Made by a program: the position numbers and the translations under genes
Part shown: positions 1 through 5,166 of the stretch, piece after piece
How positions within the stretch are numbered: the stretch's first letter is position 1
Layout: every line of letters starts with the position of its first letter
The notes under the pieces: model-generated
The model's database searches: none
Told to the model about the DNA's origin: nothing
What the model saw: only the letters and a program-made list of their open reading frames with translations
Assembly (NCBI GenBank): GCA_934168355.1
Contig: CAKPNI010000053.1
Span: 1 to 5,903, forward strand
Direction of reading: 5' to 3'
DNA: 5,903 nucleotides
Origin: an uncultured Clostridia bacterium
GTDB taxonomy: Bacteria; Bacillota; Clostridia; TANB77; CAG-508

Positions 1-41
1 TGCTTGTAAGGCAGATGCTCTCCCAGCTGAGCTAAACGACC
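1..41 (-). tRNA. tRNA-Val (anticodon TAC), partial
   Basis: Reading the minus strand from position 41 gives a 5' acceptor strand GGTCGTT, TA, a D-arm stem GCTC/GAGC around a typical AGCTGGGA loop, and the start of an anticodon arm whose loop CTTACAA holds anticodon TAC. The gene is cut by the window's left edge just after the anticodon loop, so the variable loop, T-arm and 3' end are not seen. Valine identity rests on the anticodon. A strong promoter ends 21 bp upstream. It may head a tRNA cluster continuing to the left. Confidence 0.9.
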
Positions 42-61
42 ATTTCCTTTTGACATCGACT

Positions 62-90
62 AGTATACTATGTTTTTCATCGATTGTCAA
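62..90 (-). promoter_or_regulatory. sigma-A promoter of the tRNA-Val transcription unit
   Basis: On the minus strand the -35 box TTGACA (85-90) and the -10 box TATACT (62-67) are separated by exactly 17 bp. Transcription would start near 55, about 14 bp before the tRNA. Immediately upstream (95-132) are four A-tracts on this strand at roughly one-helical-turn spacing, as in UP elements or curved DNA of strong stable-RNA promoters. The -35 box is a perfect consensus match and the -10 box matches at five of six positions. Confidence 0.85.
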
Positions 91-165
91 GACATTTTTT
101 GATTTTTTTTTGATTTTTTTATTGTTTTTTTTGAAAGTCCATTATTTAAACCATTCTACTGGTAT

Positions 166-208
166 TTTTAGTAAAAGTGAATATAAAAATTATTCACTTT
201 TACTAAAA
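166..208 (-). terminator. Perfect 18-bp inverted repeat after the winged-helix gene; possible terminator
   Basis: Positions 166-183 and 191-208 are perfectly complementary over 18 bp with a 7-nt loop. The dyad starts 7 bp past the stop codon of the minus-strand gene at 216-1157. The position suits a terminator or 3'-end stabilising hairpin. However, neither strand has a proper U-tract right after the stem, and the stem is AT-rich with only three G-C pairs per arm. Termination is therefore inferred from position. It could equally block exonucleases or be a protein-binding palindrome. Confidence 0.5.
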
Positions 209-215
209 TTTATCA

Positions 216-1157
216 TTAATTTAATAATTTTAATTCAACATTTTGTGCTTTATATTTATTTGTTTCAGGGTCAAGTTTAAATTCTGTTAAAGTACTTTCT
301 AGTGATTCACTATTTTGCTTTAAGTCTGTTGTATAGTATAAGTTAATTTTATTAAATTCAACATTATGTGTAACAAGCTCTCTAAATACTTCTGCCATAT
401 GTCTATCATCTTCACATACAATTATTAGCTGTGGTAAAGATTTAAATCCAGAATCTAATGGAACAAAGTTGTCATAAAAATCTTGGTAGAATTTCATTTT
501 ATCAACAACTTTTTTCTGCCAATCATTTTCTCTTCTTACAACTTCAAATAAGAACTGAATAGATTTTCCAGATTTTGTAAGTGTTACTTGTCCTCCACTT
601 GGTTTAAATACTTTTCCCATTGTTTTTGCAGTTAATGCAGGTTTTACGGTATAAGAATCAAATACTTTAACTTTTTTCAAATATGCTATTAATACTTGAT
701 TTCCTGCTAATCTTTTCTTTATCATAGCAACTGGCTTTGTATTATCTGATGGTTGCCATTTGCATTCTACATCATCTCTTGTATCTAACAGATATTTTCC
801 CATCTTTTCTAGGCAATATATTCTGTATATTCCCTTTCCTTCATCTGATGTAAAATAATATCTTGTCAAAATTTTAGATTTTACAAGCCCCTCTAATTTA
901 TTATTTAATTTGTCTTGTGATTTTACTTCATATCCTTTGATTTGAAGCATTTGCATTAGTTGTCTTGATGTAATAAATTCAAATTCATTTACTAAATATA
1001 GTATTGCAAAATGAATGTCTGTGATATGCCCTATATTTATTTTATGAACTACTTGATTCATTGATACATATCCATCTTGACCATCAAATGTTTTGATTTC
1101 GCCTTTTCTAATTGCAAATGGCGATACTTGTGCTTTTATTTGGTTATCTTCTACCAT
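216..1157 (-). CDS. Winged-helix protein, replication-relaxation (Replic_Relax)-like
   Basis: This encodes 313 residues starting at ATG 1155-1157. The start was chosen because AAGGAGGAG lies just upstream; the in-frame ATG at 1200-1202 overlaps the predicted -10 box and so should not be transcribed. Residues about 45-120 look like a winged helix (a helical TSRQLMQML segment, then a strand pair ending in YRIYCLEKMGKYLL). The C-terminal half has FLFEVVRR (202-209), KMKFYQDFY (220-228) and LIIVCEDDRHMAEV (244-257). The order matches the replication-relaxation family: N-terminal winged helix, then a nuclease-like fold with an acidic-strand motif, a conserved K..Y helix and a hydrophobic strand. 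That family is known from plasmid and mobile-element proteins thought to act in DNA replication. The function here is not known. A degenerate nuclease fold is possible, since a full D...ExK set is not evident. It has its own promoter and stands alone. There is no signal peptide or membrane segment. Confidence 0.75.
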   Translation of the reverse strand: MVEDNQIKAQVSPFAIRKGEIKTFDGQDGYVSMNQVVHKINIGHITDIHFAILYLVNEFEFITSRQLMQMLQIKGYEVKSQDKLNNKLEGLVKSKILTRYYFTSDEGKGIYRIYCLEKMGKYLLDTRDDVECKWQPSDNTKPVAMIKKRLAGNQVLIAYLKKVKVFDSYTVKPALTAKTMGKVFKPSGGQVTLTKSGKSIQFLFEVVRRENDWQKKVVDKMKFYQDFYDNFVPLDSGFKSLPQLIIVCEDDRHMAEVFRELVTHNVEFNKINLYYTTDLKQNSESLESTLTEFKLDPETNKYKAQNVELKLLN

Positions 1158-1192
1158 TTTATAACTCCTCCTTCTTTTTAAGTTATGCGTAT

Positions 1193-1221
1193 ATTTTATC
1201 ACTTTTTTATGTGGTTGTCTA
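1193..1221 (-). promoter_or_regulatory. Promoter of the replication-relaxation-like gene
   Basis: Minus-strand -35 TAGACA (1216-1221) and -10 TAAAAT (1193-1198) are separated by 17 bp. The predicted start near 1186 leaves a leader of about 28 nt containing the AAGGAGGAG ribosome binding site. This supports translation from 1157 and makes the gene a unit separate from the lspA-rluD-rluB operon, whose 3' hairpin lies just upstream. Confidence 0.7.
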
Positions 1222-1231
1222 TATTTTTCAT

Positions 1232-1292
1232 ATTAAGATCGTTTCTTTTCGCGAAATGATACGGTCCAAATGGAAAAAGAAACAATCTTAAT
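1232..1292 (-). terminator. Long 3' hairpin of the rluB gene; putative terminator or barrier
   Basis: Arms 1232-1249 and 1275-1292 are complementary over 18 bp apart from one position. In a minus-strand RNA that position is a U-G wobble; in a plus-strand RNA it is a C-A mismatch, so the RNA structure favours the rluB direction. The 5' arm begins on the last base of the rluB TGA stop. The 25-nt loop contains a small palindrome TCCATTTGGA (1265-1274). No U-tract follows, so a classical intrinsic terminator is uncertain; processing or mRNA stabilisation is an alternative. Confidence 0.5.
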
Positions 1293-2005
1293 CAGAAATT
1301 TTCCACCTCTTTCTTACTTAGATATCTCCACTCACCCAATTTCAAATCTTTCACATCTAAATTACCAATCTTACATCTATGTAAAGCCAAAACTCTCTTT
1401 CCAATAGCTTCACACATCTTCCTAATTTGTCTATTTTTCCCCTCATGTATAGTAATTTGAACTCTTGATATTTTCTTTTCTTCATCTATCTTTAAAATTT
1501 TAGCCTTTGCCGGTTTAGTAACATATCCATCATCAATTTCCACACCATTTTTCAATTTTTCAATATCCTCTTTTGTAACAATACCTTTTAATGTAACATT
1601 ATATGTCTTATCAATTTCATGACTTGGATGTGTTAACTTATTAACAAATTCTCCATCATTTGTTAATATTAATGCTCCTGATGTATACATATCCAGCCTT
1701 CCAACAGGCACAATTCTTTTATTTACTTTTACTAAATCAAGTACCATATCTCTTTCAAATTGTTCTTTTGCTGTTGTTACATATCCAATTGGTTTATTTA
1801 ATAAAATATATATTTTTTCGTCTTCTAATTTTACAATTTGTCCATTATATTTTACTTCATCTTTTTCAGGATTTATTTTCGTTCCAAGTTCAGTCACAAC
1901 ATTTCCATTGACTTCTACTTTTCCCTCTAAAATCAATTCTTCACATTTTCTTCTTGATGCAATTCCACATGATGCTAAATATTTTTGTAGTCTCATTTCT
2001 TCCAT
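1292..2005 (-). CDS. rluB: RsuA/RluB-family rRNA pseudouridine synthase
   Basis: The 237-residue protein is full length for the RsuA/RluB/E/F family, which isomerises uridine to pseudouridine in rRNA. The RluB branch in Firmicutes acts on helix 89-90 region uridines of 23S rRNA. An N-terminal S4 RNA-binding domain (about 4-60, with MRLQKYLASCGIASRRKCE) is followed by the catalytic domain: LLNKPIGYVTT (68-78), GRLDMYTSG with catalytic Asp105 (102-110), and EGKNRQIRKM (188-197). ATG 2003-2005 abuts the rluD stop codon and has GAGGA 8-9 nt upstream. A second ATG three codons in (1994-1996) is a possible alternative start. It is the last gene of the lspA-rluD-rluB operon. RluB rather than RsuA is inferred from the sequence style and the length; the exact target base cannot be read from the sequence. 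Confidence 0.93.
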   Translation of the reverse strand: MEEMRLQKYLASCGIASRRKCEELILEGKVEVNGNVVTELGTKINPEKDEVKYNGQIVKLEDEKIYILLNKPIGYVTTAKEQFERDMVLDLVKVNKRIVPVGRLDMYTSGALILTNDGEFVNKLTHPSHEIDKTYNVTLKGIVTKEDIEKLKNGVEIDDGYVTKPAKAKILKIDEEKKISRVQITIHEGKNRQIRKMCEAIGKRVLALHRCKIGNLDVKDLKLGEWRYLSKKEVENF

Positions 2006-2917
2006 TTAATTTTCCTCTTCTAATTCTTTTATAATTTTTTTAAAATATTCCGGAATTTCAGCTTCTAAACTTATCTCTTTACCTGTTATAGGATGCTTAA
2101 ATTCTAACTTCCAAGCATGCAAACATTGTCCACTTACATTCCACTCATTCTTTCCATTTGAATATACTTCATCACCTATTATTGGATATCCAATATGTGA
2201 TAAATGTACTCTTATTTGATGGGTTCTTCCTGTTTCTAAATTTATTTGAAGCAATGTATATTTATTTTTATATCTTCCTAAAACCTTAAAATGAGTAATT
2301 GCTTCTTTTCCGTCTTTATCCACATCCATTTTCTTTCTATCTTTTTTGCTTCTAGCAATTGGCATATTTATTGTTGCCTCATTTTCTTTTATAATTCCTC
2401 TAACTAATGCAAGATATGTTTTTTTCACTTCATGATTTTTTAATTGTTCACTTAAGGCAATATGTGCCTTGTCATTTTTTGCAACAATTATTGCACCTGA
2501 TGTATCTTTATCTAATCTATGTACAATTCCCGGTCTTATTTCTCCACCAATTCCAGAAAGAGAATCCTTACATAAATTCATTACAGCATTTACAAGTGTT
2601 CCATCTGGATTCCCATTGGCTGGATGTACCACCATTCCTTTTGGTTTGTTTATAACTATAATGTCATTGTCTTCATAAATTACATTTAACGGAATGTCTT
2701 GTGCTTTTAAGTCTATTTCCTTTGCCTGTGGGATTGTTATTTCTATTTCATCATTTAATTTAAGTTTATAGGAATGTTTTGTATCTTTTCCATTTACTTT
2801 TATGCTTTTCTGTTCTATTAATTTCTGAACCATACTTCTTGAAATTTCTTTTTGAACCAACGGAATAAAACTATCAATTCTTTTTCCTACATTTTCTTCA
2901 TTTATTTTTATATTCAT
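2006..2917 (-). CDS. rluD: RluA/RluD-family 23S rRNA pseudouridine synthase
   Basis: The protein has 303 residues, the usual length for RluD/YlyB-type enzymes. Residues about 10-62 form an S4-like domain (GKRIDSFI, SRSMVQKLIEQ, IKVNGK). The catalytic domain shows DIIVINKPKGMVVHPA (85-100), IVHRLDKDTSGAIIVAK with catalytic Asp136 (131-147), and GRTHQIRVHL (230-239), then HAWKLEF near the C-terminus. These enzymes convert uridines in the helix 69 region of 23S rRNA; the exact sites are inferred from the family. Its start overlaps the lspA-like coding end by 20 nt, implying coupled translation, and its stop abuts the rluB start. An lspA-rluD (ylyB) pair is a common Firmicutes arrangement. The ribosome binding site is a modest GGGATGAG. 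Confidence 0.94.
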   Translation of the reverse strand: MNIKINEENVGKRIDSFIPLVQKEISRSMVQKLIEQKSIKVNGKDTKHSYKLKLNDEIEITIPQAKEIDLKAQDIPLNVIYEDNDIIVINKPKGMVVHPANGNPDGTLVNAVMNLCKDSLSGIGGEIRPGIVHRLDKDTSGAIIVAKNDKAHIALSEQLKNHEVKKTYLALVRGIIKENEATINMPIARSKKDRKKMDVDKDGKEAITHFKVLGRYKNKYTLLQINLETGRTHQIRVHLSHIGYPIIGDEVYSNGKNEWNVSGQCLHAWKLEFKHPITGKEISLEAEIPEYFKKIIKELEEEN

Positions 2918-3344
2918 TTTTTCTCATCCCTTTTTCTTTTAATATTTTCATTGTATTTTTTGTTAATATTGCTGCTAGTCCAACCCAAGCAATTAGTATA
3001 TAAATATATGCAAGATTTAGATAGATTGATTTTCCTAAATCTATAAAAATTATTACATTTTGGTTCCATATTCTATCAATTAAATTGCCAACTGCCCCAG
3101 ATATGGCTAGTGTTAAAATTATTTTGGTATCAAGTTTTATAAATGTGTTTTCATTTGAAATGTACCTTATAATCATTAAGACAATTATTATAGTCATAAC
3201 AATATAATATCCATTATTACTTGTATCAGTATTAAGGTTTATATTCCATCCATTTGTATAAGATATAATTTTACTTACTTGGTCTAAAATTAATGCTACT
3301 AAAAATATTATTAGTAATATTTTTTTATTTTGCTTTTCCTTCAT
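2898..3344 (-). CDS. LspA-like (signal peptidase II family) membrane protein lacking catalytic aspartates
   Basis: The 148-residue integral membrane protein has about four hydrophobic segments (near 7-28, 46-61, 72-90, 106-127) and a lysine-rich tail. Family landmarks are DQVSK (21-25), NNG (43-45) and GNLIDR (86-91). LspA normally removes lipoprotein signal peptides with two aspartates, one in a VVDFI motif after GNLIDR and one in an FNxAD motif. Here the matching segments read VIIFID (97-102) and LNLAY (109-113), so both aspartates seem replaced, by Ile and Tyr. The reading frame is open to normal length, so this is not a frameshift wreck. It has a good AGGAG site before ATG 3342-3344, its own promoter, and a 20-nt overlap with rluD. 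It may be an inactive paralogue with another role; the organism would then need a second LspA elsewhere. The motif alignment is by eye. Confidence 0.8.
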   Translation of the reverse strand: MKEKQNKKILLIIFLVALILDQVSKIISYTNGWNINLNTDTSNNGYYIVMTIIIVLMIIRYISNENTFIKLDTKIILTLAISGAVGNLIDRIWNQNVIIFIDLGKSIYLNLAYIYILIAWVGLAAILTKNTMKILKEKGMRKNEYKNK

Positions 3345-3374
3345 ATTCTTTTCTCCTCGTTTTTTGCTTCCAAT

Positions 3375-3403
3375 ATTTTACTATAAATTCACCAAAATAT
3401 CAA
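3375..3403 (-). promoter_or_regulatory. Promoter of the lspA-like/rluD/rluB operon
   Basis: Minus-strand -35 TTGATA (3398-3403) and -10 TAAAAT (3375-3380) are 17 bp apart. The predicted start near 3368 gives a leader of about 24 nt that includes the AGGAG ribosome binding site. It lies back to back with the promoter of the plus-strand gene at 3474, with only 9 bp between the two -35 boxes. Confidence 0.7.
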
Positions 3404-3412
3404 CTAATACCG

Positions 3413-3441
3413 TTTACATTATGTATTCTTTGTGATATAAT
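3413..3441 (+). promoter_or_regulatory. Promoter of the DUF4364-like gene
   Basis: Plus-strand -35 TTTACA (3413-3418) and a perfect -10 TATAAT (3436-3441) are separated by 17 bp. The bases before the -10 form TGA, so it is also an extended -10 promoter (TGnTATAAT). The predicted start near 3448 gives a leader of about 26 nt with AAGGAG. Confidence 0.8.
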
Positions 3442-3473
3442 GCCTTTAAATTTAATGTAAGGAGTAACTAAAT

Positions 3474-4031
3474 ATGGACGATAACATGAAAAAAAGTTTG
3501 GCACAAGATAAAGTTTTAATATTATATGTTTTGAATAACGTTAAAAATAATGTAACAGAAAGCGATTTGTTTAAATTAATCTCTCCTGTTAATAATATTA
3601 ATTATTTTTATTTTAAACAAATTTTAGCTGACCTTGTTGATTCTAAACTTGTTCAGACTTACACTAAAGATGAAGATACAGACGAAAAACGAGTACTTTA
3701 TAAATTGACTTTTGATGGTCAAAATTCTTTAAATTTGACCATTGATGTTTTACCCGGTTTGTTAAAATTAAAAATAGATAATGTTTTAAAAAATGAATTA
3801 AATAATATTATAAGTGAAGATTCAATTGTTACTGAATATATCCCTGAAAATGAGAATTCTTACACAGTAAAATGTAAAATTGTGGAAAATAATAGAACTA
3901 TTTTTGAGGTTAGAACTTTTGCTGGTTCTAATGAACATGCTAAATTTATTGCTGATAATTGGAAGGAAAATGCTTCTGTTATTTATCCTAAAATTTTGGA
4001 ATTGATTACTGGAAAGGTTGATAATATGTAA
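3474..4031 (+). CDS. DUF4364-like winged-helix protein
   Basis: The 185-residue soluble protein starts at ATG 3474, 9 nt after TAAGGAG. The N-terminal portion (about 8-85) reads as a winged helix: LAQDKVLILYVLNN, then a helix, then YFYFKQILADLVDSKLVQ as the likely recognition region, then a wing ending in YKLTFDGQNSL. This pattern, with an LxLYxLN start and a YFxxKQxLxxLVxSxL core, matches the DUF4364 family common in Clostridia. The roughly 100-residue C-terminal part forms alternating strands and helices. The family has no established function; a DNA-binding role is inferred from the winged helix. It is monocistronic from its own promoter, divergent from the lspA operon. No terminator is seen before the tRNA-Met promoter, so read-through into that tRNA is possible. 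Confidence 0.85.
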   Translation: MDDNMKKSLAQDKVLILYVLNNVKNNVTESDLFKLISPVNNINYFYFKQILADLVDSKLVQTYTKDEDTDEKRVLYKLTFDGQNSLNLTIDVLPGLLKLKIDNVLKNELNNIISEDSIVTEYIPENENSYTVKCKIVENNRTIFEVRTFAGSNEHAKFIADNWKENASVIYPKILELITGKVDNM

Positions 4032-4078
4032 TTTTGATGCATATGGCACAAATTTTATGGACAATCTCAGAAAAACTC

Positions 4079-4107
4079 TTGACAAAGCCTTAAATCTTGA
4101 GTATAAT
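4079..4107 (+). promoter_or_regulatory. Consensus promoter of tRNA-Met
   Basis: TTGACA (4079-4084), a 17-bp spacer and TATAAT (4102-4107) make a perfect consensus sigma-A promoter. The start would be near 4114, about 14 bp before the tRNA. Confidence 0.92.
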
Positions 4108-4127
4108 AGGTATCGTTACAGAGAAAT

Positions 4128-4204
4128 GGCGAAGTAGCTCAGTTGGCTAGAGCACGCGGTTCATACCCGCGGTGTCGAGAGTTCGAATCTCCCCTTCGCT
4201 ACCA
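4128..4204 (+). tRNA. tRNA-Met (anticodon CAT, elongator type)
   Basis: The full cloverleaf is visible: acceptor GGCGAAG with CTTCGCT and a G-U first pair, D-stem GCTC/GAGC, anticodon stem CGCGG/CCGCG around loop TTCATAC with anticodon CAT, T-loop TTCGAAT, discriminator A and an encoded CCA. The paired first base and the stem pattern point to elongator rather than initiator tRNA; a CAT anticodon can also become tRNA-Ile after lysidine modification, but the body resembles Met. The T-stem (4177-4181 with 4189-4193) has one A-C mismatch at its second pair. Confidence 0.93.
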
Positions 4205-4210
4205 TAGATT

Positions 4211-4246
4211 AAAGCTTATATCTTTTGGATATAAGCTTTTTGTTTT
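4211..4246 (+). terminator. Intrinsic terminator of tRNA-Met
   Basis: A perfect 12-bp stem, AAAGCTTATATC (4211-4222) with GATATAAGCTTT (4228-4239), has a 5-nt loop and is followed by TTGTTTT. It begins 6 bp after the tRNA CCA. The U-tract runs directly into the CCA complement of the minus-strand tRNA-Gln fragment, so the hairpin may once have served convergent tRNA-Met and tRNA-Gln genes. Confidence 0.9.
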
Positions 4247-4292
4247 GGCTGGGGTACTGTGATTCGAACACAGGAATGTCGGAGTCAGAGTC
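4246..4292 (-). other. Left attachment site: 3' fragment of a tRNA-Gln(CTG) gene
   Basis: On the minus strand this reads as the 3' part of a tRNA: anticodon loop CTCTGAC (anticodon CTG), 3' anticodon stem TCCGA, variable CATTC, a perfect T-arm CTGTG/CACAG around TTCGAAT, acceptor TACCCCA, discriminator G and CCA. An acceptor ending in A that would pair with U1, plus discriminator G, are typical of tRNA-Gln. The D-arm and 5' acceptor strand are absent. Upstream of GA at 4291-4292 the bases no longer complete the anticodon stem (AAAGA where TCGGA is needed). A break at the anticodon stem is what a tyrosine integrase leaves at one end of an element inserted into a tRNA gene. An intact tRNA-Gln is predicted at the other end. 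A plain degraded tRNA copy is the alternative. Confidence 0.75.
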
Positions 4293-4432
4293 TTTATAAG
4301 TGTTTTATATATTTTGTTATTTATTATTATATAATACCTCTTAAAAAGGCTCTATCTCAAGCATTTTCCCCATACTAATTTATCTAACTCATTATTTAAC
4401 AATATTTATAAAATAACATATTTTTTAATACT

Positions 4433-4453
4433 TTGGTTAGATATTGGTTAGAT
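4433..4453 (+). repeat. Two direct repeats TTGGTTAGAT, 11-bp period
   Basis: Copies at 4433-4442 and 4444-4453 are identical over 10 bp and lie one helical turn apart. A 7-bp inverted match, ATCTAAC, is at 4382-4388. They sit about 140 bp inside the attachment site, where integrase arm-type or excisionase sites would be expected. That role is inferred from position only. Confidence 0.5.
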
Positions 4454-4602
4454 GTTATTTATGAACTATTATAACAGATAATCTACTATTGATAAATAGA
4501 TTTTGAAAATTTTTCATAAAATTTTATCGTAAAATTACTCTATCCTCACAATAAATTGCCTTAAAATCGATTGTGATGGCTAATTAAATAGAATAAACAT
4601 AG

Positions 4603-4638
4603 ACTACTTGTAGTTTTTTAAGCTACGGGTAGTTTTTT
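4603..4638 (+). terminator. Intrinsic terminator inside the element
   Basis: ACTACTTGTAG (4603-4613) pairs with CTACGGGTAGT (4623-4633) over 11 bp including two U-G pairs, followed by a run of six Ts. The wobbles pair only in plus-strand RNA, giving the direction. An outer dyad TAAACATA/TATGTTTA flanks it. No gene is seen between the attachment site and this terminator (4293-4602), so it probably insulates the transfer region from transcription entering from the left, or ends a short unannotated RNA. Confidence 0.7.
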
Positions 4639-4841
4639 ATGTTTAAAAGAGAATTGCCACAAACTCTTAAAAAGTGATAGGTGTAATGAGCCGATGCTAT
4701 AAAATTCATTCGTATTTGTATAAACAGTCTATTTATACAAGGTGCGTGAGTGAGATTTTAGAACACAGACTCACAATAATAAAAGAGTATTCGGTGGCAT
4801 ATCTTGGTGTGGATTTATAATTGTAAAAAGTTTGGACAAGT

Positions 4842-5021
4842 ATGAACAAAGATACTTTAGTAGTATCAGCAATTATAGTAGCAAAGCTACTTACTAGACT
4901 ACCTATGAAACGAGGCGAACGACCGACGGTTTCTACTTATATAGGTGTAATGATTCTATTTGTAACAATGGGATTATTACACCTAATTCACTTTAGCTCT
5001 CTCCCTCTAGTTTCTGCTTAG
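4842..5021 (+). CDS. Small hydrophobic protein of unknown function
   Basis: ATG 4842-4844 opens a 59-residue frame ending at TAG 5019-5021. Two hydrophobic stretches, roughly residues 5-20 (LVVSAIIVAKLL) and 34-52 (YIGVMILFVTMGLLHLIHF), flank a basic middle segment with PMKRGERPT, suggesting a two-pass small membrane protein. The ribosome binding site is weak (GGA, 5 nt before the ATG). A perfect TATAAT lies at 4816-4821 but without a convincing -35 box. The frame overlaps several inverted repeats, so it could be a chance frame in structured DNA. I do not recognise a family. If real, it would be the first gene of the transfer region, upstream of the oriT and relaxase. Confidence 0.45.
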   Translation: MNKDTLVVSAIIVAKLLTRLPMKRGERPTVSTYIGVMILFVTMGLLHLIHFSSLPLVSA

Positions 5022-5162
5022 TAGTTGCTAAAGTGAATACCAAAAAGCATAAGTGCTTTTTGGTTGTGAGTAAAAAAATTATTTTTTTGCTCACATTCAT
5101 AAAAATTGCGATAAGCAAATTTTTATGAAAAACCTAAAATGCAGATAGGCTATTTTAGGTTT
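4942..5162. repeat. Six abutting inverted repeats immediately upstream of oriT
   Basis: Stems follow one another without gaps: 4942-4951 with 4976-4985 (10 bp); 4986-4997 with 5027-5038 (12 bp); 5039-5048 with 5055-5064 (10 bp); 5065-5078 with 5082-5095 (14 bp with one wobble); 5096-5107 with 5118-5129 (12 bp); 5130-5140 with 5152-5162 (11 bp). Apart from that wobble every stem is perfect. The array occupies the otherwise gene-free side of the nick site that would be transferred last. This layout recalls single-strand initiation origins of rolling-circle and mobilizable plasmids. That function is inferred; no known sso consensus such as TAGCGT was seen. Confidence 0.8.
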
Positions 5163-5166
5163 TGGG

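Noticed and set aside
1200..1202. Upstream ATG extending the replication-relaxation-like protein by 15 residues
   Set aside because: It lies upstream of the predicted transcription start, next to the -10 box, while the ATG at 1155-1157 has a strong AAGGAGGAG site.
1660..2678. Plus-strand frames over the rluB and rluD genes
   Set aside because: Antisense shadows of clear pseudouridine synthase genes, rich in Leu, Tyr and Phe as expected for reversed AT-rich coding DNA.
3822..4085. Minus-strand 87-codon frame over the end of the DUF4364-like gene
   Set aside because: It is antisense to a well-supported gene, has no recognisable domain, and overlaps the tRNA-Met -35 box.
4546..4576. Short dyad TCACAAT/ATTGTGA as an operator
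   Set aside because: Only 7 bp with a 17-nt gap in AT-rich DNA and no promoter or gene next to it; not distinguishable from chance.
4686..4820. 44-codon ORF (MSRCYKIH...) in the element
   Set aside because: The only candidate ribosome site is 2-3 nt from the ATG, no family resemblance is seen, and it overlaps perfect inverted repeats; most likely a chance frame.
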